DNA of 64,000 bases from Deinococcus yavapaiensis KR-236 (GCF_003217515.1 NZ_QJSX01000001.1:62001-126000); one strand, 5' to 3'; positions 40,056-48,258 are shown, numbered from the stretch's first letter. Notes: generated by a model from the letters alone, not told the origin. Program-made: numbers and translations.

Positions 40056-40106
40056 GTCAAGAATCGAGGGTCGAGAGTCGCAAGCTCTCGACCCTCGATT
40101 CTTGAC
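40056..40106 (+). terminator. 22-bp perfect hairpin after ftsZ
   Basis: 40056-40077 pairs perfectly with 40085-40106 around a 7-base loop. There is no T-run. It separates ftsZ from the Nudix gene, whose ribosome binding site begins 9 bases later. Confidence 0.6.
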
Positions 40107-40124
40107 CTTCGACTGGAGGGTCCT

Positions 40125-40628
40125 TTGACCTCGAACGAGACACCCGACAAGACGATTTACGAAGGACACATCGTCAAGCTGGAACTGCTCGAAGGCAAGT
40201 GGGAAGCGGTGCGGCACGCGCCCGCCGTCGTCATCCTCGCGTTGCGCGACGGCAAGATGTTGTGTGTGCGGCAGCAGCGGCGCGTCGTTGGCGCGGACAC
40301 GCTGGAAGTCCCGGCGGGCCTCATCGACGAGGGCGAGACGCCCGAAGCAGCAGCGCGCCGTGAGTTGAGCGAGGAGACGAACTTCGACGGGGACATGACC
40401 TTGCTGACGCGCTTTTACTCCAGCCCCGGCTTTTGCGACGAGGAACTGTTCGTGTTCCGCGCCGAGAACCTCGTCGACAAGCCGGGCACGCCCGACGCGG
40501 ACGAGGACATCACCGTGGAGTGGCACGATCCGTCGCACGTCCTCGAAGCCTTGCGCACGGGCCGCGAGAAGGGATCGGCGTCCACGATCACGGCGACGCT
40601 CTTCGCCTTGCGTGAACTCGGGCGGTAA
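40125..40628 (+). CDS. Nudix hydrolase, ADP-ribose pyrophosphatase type
   Basis: 167 residues from TTG 40125, with GGAGGG 4 bases upstream. The Nudix box is GLIDEGETPEAAARRELSEE followed by TNF, matching GX5EX7REUXEEXGU except that the late Gly is Asn. The upstream Pro-Ala-Gly (EVPAGLI) and downstream FYSSPGFCDEELFVF suit ADP-ribose or nucleoside-diphosphate sugar pyrophosphatases. Deinococcus has many Nudix enzymes thought to cleanse damaged nucleotides. It is followed by ribF, which makes FAD, another pyrophosphate-linked dinucleotide. Confidence 0.88.
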   Translation: MTSNETPDKTIYEGHIVKLELLEGKWEAVRHAPAVVILALRDGKMLCVRQQRRVVGADTLEVPAGLIDEGETPEAAARRELSEETNFDGDMTLLTRFYSSPGFCDEELFVFRAENLVDKPGTPDADEDITVEWHDPSHVLEALRTGREKGSASTITATLFALRELGR

Positions 40629-40632
40629 GCGC

Positions 40633-41523
40633 GTGAAGACGTACCAAAGTCCTCACCAACGGCCCGATACGGACACGGTCGTCGCGATCGGATCATTCGA
40701 CGGCGTCCACCTCGGCCATCAAGCGCTGATTCGCGTGCTGCGCGAGCACGCGCGGGCGGCGCGCGTGCCGAGCGTCGTGTACACCTTCGATCCTCCGACG
40801 CGCGTGTTGACGCAAGGCGCCGAGTATCTGTCCACGCTGCCCGAGAAGTTGGCATTGCTGCAGCGCTTCAAGGTGGACGAGGTGATCGCTGTGAGCTTCA
40901 CGCGAGAGTTCGCGGGACGCACGAAAGAGGAATTCCTGCGAGACATCGCGACGCTTCGGCCACGCACGATCGTCGTCGGCGAAGACTTCGGCTTCGGCAA
41001 GGGACGTGCGGGCAAGCTCGATGATCTGCGAGAAGTCACGCCGAACGTCGTGGCGTTGCCGATGTTTCAGTTGACGGGACGCGACATCAAGAGCACCCGC
41101 ATTCGCGAGTTGCTCGGCCAAGGCGACGTGGAAGGCGCGGCGGAACTCCTGGGGCGCTCGTACGACGCGGTGGGCGTCGTGGTGGGCGGCGATCAGCTTG
41201 GTCGTACCATCGCCTTTCCGACGGCGAACGTCAAGGTGCCGAGCGGCAAGCTTCTGCCGCCCGGCGTGTTCGCGGTGACGGTGTACGTGGACGGCGAGCG
41301 ACACACCGGCATGGCCAACGTCGGCAAGCGCCCGACGGTGAGCGGCACCGAGACGCGTTTGGAAGTGCATTTGTTCGACTTCGACGCGGACTTGTACGGG
41401 CAGGAGGTGCAGGTGAAATTCAAGCGTTTCCTGCGCGGCGAGCAAAAGTTTTCCGGCTTGGACGCCCTCAAAGCGCAACTCGCCAAGGACAAGGAACAGG
41501 CGCGCGAATTGCTGGGCGTTTGA
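40633..41523 (+). CDS. ribF: Bifunctional riboflavin kinase / FAD synthetase
   Basis: 296 residues from GTG 40633; GTG 40612 would overlap the Nudix gene and add seven residues. Converts riboflavin to FMN and FMN to FAD. N-terminal nucleotidyltransferase domain: VAIGSFDGVHLGHQALI, VVGEDFGFGKGR and STRIRELL. C-terminal kinase domain (about 170-296): GRTIAFPTANVKVPSGKLLPPGVFAV and RLEVHLFDFDADLYGQEV. A bidirectional terminator follows. Confidence 0.95.
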   Translation: MKTYQSPHQRPDTDTVVAIGSFDGVHLGHQALIRVLREHARAARVPSVVYTFDPPTRVLTQGAEYLSTLPEKLALLQRFKVDEVIAVSFTREFAGRTKEEFLRDIATLRPRTIVVGEDFGFGKGRAGKLDDLREVTPNVVALPMFQLTGRDIKSTRIRELLGQGDVEGAAELLGRSYDAVGVVVGGDQLGRTIAFPTANVKVPSGKLLPPGVFAVTVYVDGERHTGMANVGKRPTVSGTETRLEVHLFDFDADLYGQEVQVKFKRFLRGEQKFSGLDALKAQLAKDKEQARELLGV

Positions 41524-41540
41524 GCCGAAGCGCGTTCGGA

Positions 41541-41566
41541 AAACCGGGGCGCACGCGCCCCGGTTT
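41541..41566. terminator. Bidirectional terminator between ribF and hpf
   Basis: A 12-bp stem (41541-41552 with 41555-41566) that reads AAACCGGGGCGC on the left and its complement on the right, flanked by A- and T-rich ends, so it can serve both convergent genes. Confidence 0.75.
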
Positions 41567-41576
41567 CTCGGCGTTC

Positions 41577-42164
41577 TCAGAAGTTCGGTTCGATCACACC
41601 GTAGTTGCCGTCCTTGCGACGGTAGACGATGGCGCACTGTTCGGTCGCGGCGTTCAGGAAGAAGTAGAAGTCGTGGTGCAGGGCTTCCATCTGGATGACG
41701 GCGTCCTCGGGCGACATGGGACGCATGTCGACCTTCTTCGAGCGCACGATCTCCGGCATGGTGATGTCGATGTCGTCCGTGTCGTCGGTCGTTACGACGA
41801 CGTCGTCCGTGACGGGCGCGCCGACCATGCCGTTTTGCTCCTCCACTTCGCCTGTTTGACGGCGTTGCAGATAACGCGTCTTGACTTTGCGCAGTTGCCG
41901 CTCTAGAACGTCGCCGACCATGTCGATCGCGGCGTACATGTCCGCGTGGTGCTCTTCAGCGCGAATGATACCGTTGGGCACGTTGATCTGGACTTCGACG
42001 CGGTTGCGGCGCATGTTGTCGCGCACGTCACGAACGGTGAGAACGACCTTGGCGTCGGTGATGTGGTCGTGGAAGCGCTCGAGCCGGTCCATTTTCTCGT
42101 TCACGTAGTCCTTGAGGGCGTCCGTGACGTCGACGTTGCGGCCAATGAGCTTGTAAATCTGCAT
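41577..42164 (-). CDS. hpf: Ribosome hibernation promoting factor, long form
   Basis: 195 residues. The N-terminal S30AE domain (MQIYKLIGRNVDVTDALKDYVNEKMDRLERF, about 1-100) binds the 30S subunit; the C-terminal domain (VRSKKVDMRPMSPEDAVIQMEALHHDFYFFLN, about 138-195) mediates 100S dimerisation. Both are present, so this is the long HPF of non-enterobacteria. A good ribosome binding site (GGTGGAGGTGG read on the minus strand) precedes the ATG, and a TACAAT -10 box lies about 52 bases upstream, giving a genuine leader. Confidence 0.95.
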   Translation of the reverse strand: MQIYKLIGRNVDVTDALKDYVNEKMDRLERFHDHITDAKVVLTVRDVRDNMRRNRVEVQINVPNGIIRAEEHHADMYAAIDMVGDVLERQLRKVKTRYLQRRQTGEVEEQNGMVGAPVTDDVVVTTDDTDDIDITMPEIVRSKKVDMRPMSPEDAVIQMEALHHDFYFFLNAATEQCAIVYRRKDGNYGVIEPNF

Positions 42165-42215
42165 GGAGCCACCTCCACCGGGGACCGTCTCAGGTTGCGG
42201 GCCTCTCGGTGTCTC

Positions 42216-42221
42216 ATTGTA
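42216..42221 (-). promoter_or_regulatory. -10 box of hpf
   Basis: TACAAT on the minus strand (ATTGTA on plus). No clear -35 box. Confidence 0.45.
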
Positions 42222-42296
42222 TAGCAGACCAGATCCTCACATGACGAGTTCATGATTCCCTGGTTCTTTCGAGAACATGCCCTCAGGGACGGAACT

Positions 42297-42302
42297 TAGC
42301 GT
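42297..42302 (+). promoter_or_regulatory. Leaderless -10 box of the 60-residue gene
   Basis: TAGCGT, 6 bases before the ATG at 42309. Confidence 0.5.
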
Positions 42303-42308
42303 GAAGAT

Positions 42309-42491
42309 ATGAATGAGACGCTGGGTCAACAAGCGGTCGCGGCGAACGCGAGCATGAAGAAGCTCCTCGACCTCCTCGTGGCCAAAGGCGTGCTGTCGAA
42401 GGAGGAGGCGTTCTCGGTGCTCGCCGAGGGCGCGGACTCGGCGCAAGACCGACTCGACGAGATCCAGACCGAAGCGGGCGTTCAAGGCTGA
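42309..42491 (+). CDS. Small 60-residue helical protein
   Basis: Starts at ATG 42309 with a TAGCGT box 6 bases upstream and no ribosome binding site. The sequence is regular and helical (NASMKKLLDLLVAKGVLSKE), with a pattern LLxLLxxKGxLSxEEA that resembles the short SHOCT-like helical hairpin found at the ends of membrane or phage proteins. Function unknown. It sits between hpf (divergent) and a secreted cysteine-rich protein gene 35 bases downstream. Confidence 0.68.
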   Translation: MNETLGQQAVAANASMKKLLDLLVAKGVLSKEEAFSVLAEGADSAQDRLDEIQTEAGVQG

Positions 42492-42526
42492 CGACGTGAC
42501 GCTCGATTCGTGCGACACTGAACGTC

Positions 42527-43072
42527 ATGCGGGCGTGGGCGTTCGGAGTCGCGCTGACATGGACGGCGTTCGCGTGGACGAGCGCGCAGACAACGTCTTC
42601 CACGCTTTGCTCGGCGTGCGACGAGGCGATCGTGGAAATGCGCGGCAAGGCCGTCACGCCGAGCGATCCACGCGCGTTGTTCGTGCGCGTGCAGACGTGC
42701 ATCGCCGAGAGCGGATGCGTGTCGAAAGACGAGCTGGAGGACCCCGCGTGGTTCGAGCGCGTCGTGAGCGGCTTCGTACGCGGCTACGTGCGAGGCCTGG
42801 GCGAGTGGCCCCGCTTGGAGCGTGATTGCACGCTCCTCGCCTTTCTGGACGGCGCGCTCTGTCTCGACGCGATGGTGCGCTATCACATTGAGACGGAGCT
42901 CGTGAGCGTGTTGCGTGCCGAAGGATGCGGCACGCAACACGATTGGGACGCGGTCGGGCAGGTGATCTTGCAGTGCTTGGCGCGAGAGGACGCCTGGACG
43001 GCGCGCTTCGGCGAAGTCATCTTGGCGGCGTACCGCTTCAACGCGCGCTACGCGTGCCAGCACCCGGCGTGA
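42527..43072 (+). CDS. Secreted cysteine-rich protein of unknown function
   Basis: 181 residues from ATG 42527. A signal peptide (about 1-21, ending TSAQ) is followed by a mature domain with nine cysteines, beginning LCSAC. The number and spacing suggest disulfide bonds in the periplasm or outside the cell. No family recognised. GACACT lies 7 bases before the ATG, a weaker form of the leaderless -10 box. The stop is 3 bases from the convergent guaA stop. Confidence 0.72.
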   Translation: MRAWAFGVALTWTAFAWTSAQTTSSTLCSACDEAIVEMRGKAVTPSDPRALFVRVQTCIAESGCVSKDELEDPAWFERVVSGFVRGYVRGLGEWPRLERDCTLLAFLDGALCLDAMVRYHIETELVSVLRAEGCGTQHDWDAVGQVILQCLAREDAWTARFGEVILAAYRFNARYACQHPA

Positions 43073-43075
43073 CCT

Positions 43076-44593
43076 TCACTCCCACTCGATGGTGGCGGGC
43101 GGTTTGGACGTGACGTCGTACACGACGCGGCTCACCTCGTGCACGTGGTTGACGATGCGCGACGACACCGCGTCGAGGAAGTCGTGCGGTAACCGAGCCC
43201 ACTCGGCGGTCATGCCGTCCACGCTCGTCACGGCGCGCAAAGCCACGAGGTTCTTGTACGTGCGCTCGTCGCCCATCACCCCGACCGACTGGATGGGCGT
43301 GAGGACCGCCAAGGCTTGCCACGTGGCGTCGTAGAGGCCGAATTCGCGCAAGCCCGAGATGAAGATGTCGTCGACGCGCTGCAGGATGTCGACCTTCTCG
43401 CGCGTCACGTCCCCGAGGATTCGAATGGCGAGCCCCGGCCCCGGAAAGGGATGACGGGTGCGAATCGCCTCGGGCAGACCCAGCAGGGCGGCGATTTCGC
43501 GCACCTCGTCCTTGAAGAGCGTTCGGAAGGGCTCGACGAGCTTGAATTGCAGATCGTCGGGCAAGCCGCCCACGTTGTGGTGGCTCTTGATGTTCGCCGC
43601 GCCTTCGCCGCCCGCCGACTCGATGACGTCGGGGTAGAGGGTGCCTTGCGCGAGGAAGTCGAACGGACCGTACGTCGCGGCTTCACGCTCGAAGGCGCGG
43701 ATGAACTCGCGCCCGATGATCTTGCGCTTCGCCTCGGGGTCGCCGACGCCCGCGAGGGCCGACAGGAACTGCTCGGACGCGTCGACGGTCACGAGGTTCA
43801 CGCCGAGGGGCCGCAAGGCGTGCTCGACTTGCTCACGCTCGCCGAGGCGCAAGAGGCCGTGATCGATGAACACGGCGGTGAGCTGGTCGCCGACGGCGCG
43901 GGCGAGAAGCAAGGAGAGCGTGCTGGAGTCCACCCCGCCCGAGATGCCGAGCAGGACCTTGCCGCTTCCGACGGTCGCGCGAACGTCTTCGACGAGCTCG
44001 TCCACGATGTGCTGCGGCGTCCAGTCGCGCTTCGCGCCGCACACGTCGATGAAGTTCGACAGCAGGGCGGTGCCTTTCGGGGTGTGGACGACCTCGGGGT
44101 GGAATTGAACGCCGTAGCGCCGAGTCTCCTTGTTCTCGATGGCGGTGACGGGCGTGTCGTCGGTGCTCGCCACGACCTCGTAGCCTCTCGGAAGGTCCGT
44201 GACGGAGTCGGAGTGGCTCATCCACGCGACGAATTCGCCGGTGACGCCCGCGAAGAGGTCACCGCCGAACGATGTCAACTCGGCCTTGCCGTACTCGCGC
44301 TTCCCGGCCCGCTCGACCTTTCCGCCCGCCGCTTGCGCGAGAAACTGCATGCCGTAACACACCCCCAGAATCGGCACGCTCAAGTCGAGGACGCCGTCGG
44401 CGGGTTTCGGCGCGTTCGTGTCGTACACGGAGCTTGGCCCGCCCGACAAGACGAGGCCGACGGGCGCTTCGCGCAGAATTCGCTCGAGCGGCGCCGTGCC
44501 GGGCAGGATGACGCTGTACACGCCGAGTTCACGGAACCGGCGCGCGATCAGGCGGGTGTATTGACTGCCGAAGTCGAGAATGACGAGACTCAC
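43076..44593 (-). CDS. guaA: GMP synthase (glutamine-hydrolysing)
   Basis: 505 residues from GTG 44593. Converts XMP to GMP using glutamine and ATP. N-terminal class I glutaminase domain with Cys79 in LGVCYGMQFLA and the HPE segment GVQFHPEVVHT; ATP-pyrophosphatase domain with PP-loop GISGGVDSSTLSLLLA (about 219-234); C-terminal dimerisation domain ending KPPATIEWE, which is invariant in the family. CAAAAT lies 6 bases before the start; no ribosome binding site is seen. Confidence 0.97.
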   Translation of the reverse strand: MSLVILDFGSQYTRLIARRFRELGVYSVILPGTAPLERILREAPVGLVLSGGPSSVYDTNAPKPADGVLDLSVPILGVCYGMQFLAQAAGGKVERAGKREYGKAELTSFGGDLFAGVTGEFVAWMSHSDSVTDLPRGYEVVASTDDTPVTAIENKETRRYGVQFHPEVVHTPKGTALLSNFIDVCGAKRDWTPQHIVDELVEDVRATVGSGKVLLGISGGVDSSTLSLLLARAVGDQLTAVFIDHGLLRLGEREQVEHALRPLGVNLVTVDASEQFLSALAGVGDPEAKRKIIGREFIRAFEREAATYGPFDFLAQGTLYPDVIESAGGEGAANIKSHHNVGGLPDDLQFKLVEPFRTLFKDEVREIAALLGLPEAIRTRHPFPGPGLAIRILGDVTREKVDILQRVDDIFISGLREFGLYDATWQALAVLTPIQSVGVMGDERTYKNLVALRAVTSVDGMTAEWARLPHDFLDAVSSRIVNHVHEVSRVVYDVTSKPPATIEWE

Positions 44594-44599
44594 CGGGCC

Positions 44600-44605
44600 A
44601 TTTTG
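44600..44605 (-). promoter_or_regulatory. Possible leaderless -10 box of guaA
   Basis: CAAAAT on the minus strand, 6 bases before GTG 44593. First base departs from TANNNT. Confidence 0.35.
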
Positions 44606-44639
44606 GCACGGTGACGAAGGTGACGTTCGAGGTGGTGCG

Positions 44640-45932
44640 TCAGCGCTTGAGCTCCACGAGCGCTCGCGTGTCGCGCGGAAGACGCAACTCCAACTCGCCC
44701 GCCGCGTATCCGGGCGCCGTCACCCGCACTCGGTACGCGCCCGATTTGTTCGGAAACCGGATGGCGCCGGGAATCACGCCGAGACGCTGGCCGACTTCGA
44801 GGCCGCTTCCGTCGGGCGCGCGCATCACCTTCACGACCGCGCTCTTCGCGTCGCCGTCGACCGTGAAGAGCACCGTGCAGCACGCGGTGCTCGTGGAGCG
44901 CAAACTCAGGAACAAAGCAAGGACGACGAGCGCGAGCCCGCCGATCACGGCGGGCAAAAACCACGCTGGCGGTCGCCCTTGCGCGGCCGGAGGCGGCGCT
45001 CCCTCCTTCACGACGCGCCACGAGTGGTCCTCTTCCCAGCCGATTCGGATGGCACGCGAGCGCGGCGAATCGACGGGGGGCGGGGCGGCGGGCGGCGCAT
45101 CGACCTTCGTAGGCGCGGCCGAAGCGCTGCCCTTGACATCGTTCCAGCCGTACGGAATGCGCGGGCGCTCGGGCGTGTCGCGGCTCGGCGGTTTGGAGGG
45201 CGTCACGACGACGACGTTCGACGCGGGCTCGACCGATTCGGCCATGGAAGGCACGTCGTCCTCGAAGCGATCCTCGATTCGCGCCGTCTCGGTCGGAGCG
45301 GGCTCGGTCGGGACGGTCACGGCGGGCTTGTCGGGAAAGTCGGACGGCGAGAGAACCACGGTCATGGCGAGCGCGGGCGAGCGTTGAAGGGCGAGAGCCT
45401 CCAACGCCGTGCCGCGCGTCACGGGATCGCTTGCGAGGAGGCGCGACAAACCGCTCGGCACTTCGCCGAGGTCCTCCAGAATCCGGCCGAGCGCGAAGAG
45501 GTCGGCCGCCGCGGACTTGCCACCCTCGGGCGCGTCGTACCCACCGTCGAGCGCGCCCCACGGCAAGGCGGCGCCCGACACGACGACGCCGCCCGACACT
45601 TCCCACACCTGCTCGCGCGTGAGGCCGCCGTGAACGAGGTTTCGTGCGTGCAACCACGCGAGGGCTTCCAGGACGCCGACGGCGACCGAAGCGGGATGGA
45701 CGGCCGGACGACTGCCGGGCGGCAGCGTCGACACGGCGTACATGCCGTCGCTCCACAATCCCAGGTCCGAGTAGCCCAGCAACATGGGGTGCTGAAGGTT
45801 GGGCAGCAGCACGTCGCCGCGCACGAGGAACAGCACGGCTTCCAAGCCGGTGAGGCGGTCCACGCCCGACAACGTCGTCACGACGCCTTCACGCAGGGCG
45901 CGCGTGACGACGTACGGCCCGAGGGTCTTCAC
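44640..45932 (-). CDS. Degenerate protein kinase-like membrane protein
   Basis: 430 residues from GTG 45932, chosen because TATACT lies 6 bases upstream. Residues 1-190 resemble a bacterial Ser/Thr kinase (AVGVLEALAWLHARNLVHGGLTREQVW, YDAPEGGKSAAADLFALGRIL) but the catalytic HRD is HGG (101-103) and no VAIK-type lysine is visible, so it is probably a pseudokinase. A low-complexity Pro-rich linker (about 195-320), one membrane helix (about 322-344) and an 86-residue outer domain with PEGA-like features (GAYRVRVTAPGYAAGELELRL) follow. It may sense envelope state. Divergent from mrp. Confidence 0.72.
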   Translation of the reverse strand: MKTLGPYVVTRALREGVVTTLSGVDRLTGLEAVLFLVRGDVLLPNLQHPMLLGYSDLGLWSDGMYAVSTLPPGSRPAVHPASVAVGVLEALAWLHARNLVHGGLTREQVWEVSGGVVVSGAALPWGALDGGYDAPEGGKSAAADLFALGRILEDLGEVPSGLSRLLASDPVTRGTALEALALQRSPALAMTVVLSPSDFPDKPAVTVPTEPAPTETARIEDRFEDDVPSMAESVEPASNVVVVTPSKPPSRDTPERPRIPYGWNDVKGSASAAPTKVDAPPAAPPPVDSPRSRAIRIGWEEDHSWRVVKEGAPPPAAQGRPPAWFLPAVIGGLALVVLALFLSLRSTSTACCTVLFTVDGDAKSAVVKVMRAPDGSGLEVGQRLGVIPGAIRFPNKSGAYRVRVTAPGYAAGELELRLPRDTRALVELKR

Positions 45933-45938
45933 TCCCCG

Positions 45939-45944
45939 AGTATA
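45939..45944 (-). promoter_or_regulatory. Leaderless -10 box of the pseudokinase gene
   Basis: TATACT on the minus strand, 6 bases before GTG 45932. Confidence 0.6.
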
Positions 45945-46004
45945 AAGCGTTCGTGAGGCGGCCTTGGCCGGAATTTGGGCGCCGTTCTTTTGTGACGACT
46001 CTCC

Positions 46005-46033
46005 TTGCCCCCCCTTCACGGCTGCGCTAGGTT
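46005..46033 (+). promoter_or_regulatory. Promoter of mrp-sufR-like operon
   Basis: TTGCCC (46005-46010), a 17-bp spacer and TAGGTT (46028-46033), 9 bases before the mrp ATG. The leader would be only a few bases, with no ribosome binding site. Confidence 0.55.
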
Positions 46034-46042
46034 ACTCTCACT

Positions 46043-47083
46043 ATGCCCGACGCCGCCCTTCTCGCCGCGCTTCGCACGGTGAACGATCCTGAACTGCACC
46101 GCGACCTCGTGTCCCTCGGCATGATCGAGCGGGCCGAACGCGTAGGCGGTGTCGCCGACGTGAAAGTGAATTTGACGACGCCCGCGTGCCCTCTCAAGGC
46201 GACCATCGAGGCGGACGTGCGGCGCGCGGTGATGAACGTCGAAGGCGTCGAGGACGTACGCGTGGAGTTCGGCTCGCAAGTTCGCATGCCGTCCACGCCT
46301 CCCCTGCCGGGCGTGAAGCATGTCGTCGCGATCGGAAGCGGCAAGGGCGGCGTCGGAAAGTCCAGCGTCGCGGCGAACGTCGCGGCGGCCCTCGCGCGTG
46401 ACGGCGCGGCCGTCGGTCTGCTCGACGCGGACGTGTACGGCCCGTCGGTCGCGCACATGATGGGCGCTTCGGCCGAGCGCGTCACGGCGACCGAGGAACG
46501 CAAGATGCGCCCGATCGAACGGCACGGCCTCAAGTTCTTGTCGATGGCCAACCTCATGCCCGCCGGTCAGGCGCTCGTATGGCGCGGCCCGATGCTGCAT
46601 TCGGCCGTCAACCAGTTTCTCAAGGACGCCGCGTGGGGCAACCTCGACTACCTCATCGTCGATTTGCCGCCCGGCACGGGAGACGTGCAGCTCAGCCTCG
46701 CGCAGACCGTGACGATCTCGGGCGCCGTCATCGTGACGACGCCGCAAGAAGTCGCCCTCATCGACGCGTCGCGCGCCATCGACATGTTCAAGAAGGCGTC
46801 CGTGCCGATCCTCGGCGTCGTGGAGAACATGAGTTACTTCGTCGCGCCCGACACGGGACGCGTGTACGACATCTTCGGTCGCGGCGGCGCGGTGCGCCTC
46901 GGCGGTTATCCGATTCTCGGGGAGATTCCCCTCGACATGGAGGTGCGCCAAGACGCGGACGCGGGCACGCCCGCCGTGCTCTCGCATCCCGAGAGCCCCG
47001 CCAGCCTCGCCTTGACGAGCGTCGCTCGCAACCTCGCGGGTCGCCTTTCCGTGCAGGCCCTCGAAACGCTGCCGATGGTATGA
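46043..47083 (+). CDS. mrp: Mrp/ApbC family P-loop ATPase lacking the CxxC motif
   Basis: 346 residues. An N-terminal MIP18/DUF59 domain (about 1-80) precedes the deviant Walker A IGSGKGGVGKSSVAANVA (about 97-114) and YLIVDLPPGTGDVQLSL. These proteins carry and transfer Fe-S clusters. The usual CxxC after NMS is absent: the sequence is NMSYFVAPDTGRVYDIFG, where most homologues have C at the Ala and Thr positions. So cluster binding by that motif is unlikely and its role may differ. It overlaps a SufR-like regulator gene by 4 bases. Confidence 0.92.
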   Translation: MPDAALLAALRTVNDPELHRDLVSLGMIERAERVGGVADVKVNLTTPACPLKATIEADVRRAVMNVEGVEDVRVEFGSQVRMPSTPPLPGVKHVVAIGSGKGGVGKSSVAANVAAALARDGAAVGLLDADVYGPSVAHMMGASAERVTATEERKMRPIERHGLKFLSMANLMPAGQALVWRGPMLHSAVNQFLKDAAWGNLDYLIVDLPPGTGDVQLSLAQTVTISGAVIVTTPQEVALIDASRAIDMFKKASVPILGVVENMSYFVAPDTGRVYDIFGRGGAVRLGGYPILGEIPLDMEVRQDADAGTPAVLSHPESPASLALTSVARNLAGRLSVQALETLPMV

Positions 47084-47721
47084 CGGTGACACTCGCCGCT
47101 TCCCTGCCGCCGCAACAAGACCGCACGAAAGCGCGGGTCCTGGGTTTGCTCAAGGGCGGCGACTGCACGACGGCGCAAAGCGTCGCCGAGAAGTTGTGCA
47201 TCTCCGTCCCGGCGGCCCGCAAGCACTTGCAAGACCTCGTGGACTCGGATCTCGTGCGCGCGCACACGTCAAAGCCGGGCGGACGCGGGCGACCGCAGAT
47301 CGTGTACTCGCTCACTGAGCGCGGCGAAGCGCAGTTTCCGAAGAACTACGCGTCGCTGTGCGTCGATATCCTCGCGCACGTGCAAAGCTTGTTCGGGCAA
47401 GGCGCGGTGCTGAGCGTCATGGACGCCCGCAAATCCACGCTCGCCGCCGAGTGGGCGCCACAACTCGTGGGCACGCTGGAGGAACGCGCTACGAAGCTCG
47501 CCGAGTTGCTCAGCGCGCACGGTTATGCCGCGCGCGTGGTGCACGAGGCGGACGCCTTGTACCTGGAGCAACGCAACTGCCCCAACCTCGACGTGGCGAG
47601 GTCGTATTCGGAGTTGTGCGCCGCGGAGCTCGACTTGTACCGCGACTTGCTCGGCGTGCCCGTACGCCGCGAGACGCGCATCGCGTGCGGCGCGCCGAGT
47701 TGCCGCTACCGCCTCGGATAG
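47080..47721 (+). CDS. SufR-like winged-helix regulator with C-terminal cysteines
   Basis: 213 residues from ATG 47080, overlapping the mrp stop (ATGA). A winged-helix DNA-binding domain (about 15-80: TTAQSVAEKLCISVPAARKHL and the GGRGRPQIVYSLTERG wing) precedes a ligand domain with Cys167, Cys180, Cys203 and Cys208. The C-x12-C pair within QRNCPN...SELCAAEL and the final Cys match the SufR Fe-S ligand layout. SufR represses Fe-S assembly genes when it holds a cluster. The pairing with mrp fits Fe-S homeostasis; no suf genes are in this window. Confidence 0.8.
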   Translation: MTVTLAASLPPQQDRTKARVLGLLKGGDCTTAQSVAEKLCISVPAARKHLQDLVDSDLVRAHTSKPGGRGRPQIVYSLTERGEAQFPKNYASLCVDILAHVQSLFGQGAVLSVMDARKSTLAAEWAPQLVGTLEERATKLAELLSAHGYAARVVHEADALYLEQRNCPNLDVARSYSELCAAELDLYRDLLGVPVRRETRIACGAPSCRYRLG

Positions 47722-47733
47722 CAGGTCGATGGC

Positions 47734-48258
47734 GTGGCCCTCTACAGCCTCGTCGCGTGGCCCCCGGCGGAACTCGCCGCGTGGGTGCGCTCCGTGCAGC
47801 GCACCCACGGCCTCGCCGCGTTCGGCGCGCCGCACCTGAGCCTTCGCTCGCCCTTCGAGTACCACGGAGACGAGGCGCGGTTGCTGGAGCGCTGCGAACG
47901 CATCGCGGCGGGCACGCGGGCGTTCGAAGTGACGTGTGACGAGGTCGTGCGCTTTCCCGGCATGATCTTCCTCAATTTGCGGCGCACTCCCGAATTGCTC
48001 GCCGTGCACGAACGCACCCTCGCGTGCCTGCCCGCCGCGCCGACCGAACGCGACGGGGAGGGGTTTTTACCGCACGTCACGCTGGCGCTCGGCGTGTGCT
48101 CTTGGGCCGAGGAGGACACGTGGCGCGCCGTGAAGGACTTGCGTCCTCCCGTGGAACGCTGGACGGTGAGAAACGTCGCCCTCACGCGCGAGCGCTCGGG
48201 CGACGTCTTGGAGCTCGCGCGTTACCCGCTCGTGTCGTCGGAGTTGACCATGTGCTGA
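47734..48258 (+). CDS. 2'-5' RNA ligase family 2H phosphoesterase
   Basis: 174 residues from GTG 47734. The two 2H motifs are PHLSLRSPF (about 31-39) and PHVTLALGV (about 112-120), the usual spacing for LigT/2H phosphoesterases, which act on 2'-5' or cyclic phosphates in RNA. The substrate is unknown. It lies 12 bases after the SufR-like gene and may be cotranscribed. Its 3' end overlaps the convergent truncated haemoglobin gene by 37 bases. Confidence 0.82.
   Translation: MALYSLVAWPPAELAAWVRSVQRTHGLAAFGAPHLSLRSPFEYHGDEARLLERCERIAAGTRAFEVTCDEVVRFPGMIFLNLRRTPELLAVHERTLACLPAAPTERDGEGFLPHVTLALGVCSWAEEDTWRAVKDLRPPVERWTVRNVALTRERSGDVLELARYPLVSSELTMC

Noticed and set aside
40612..40632. Upstream GTG 40612 as the ribF start
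   Set aside because: No ribosome binding site, overlaps the Nudix gene by 17 bases, and family homology begins after 40633.
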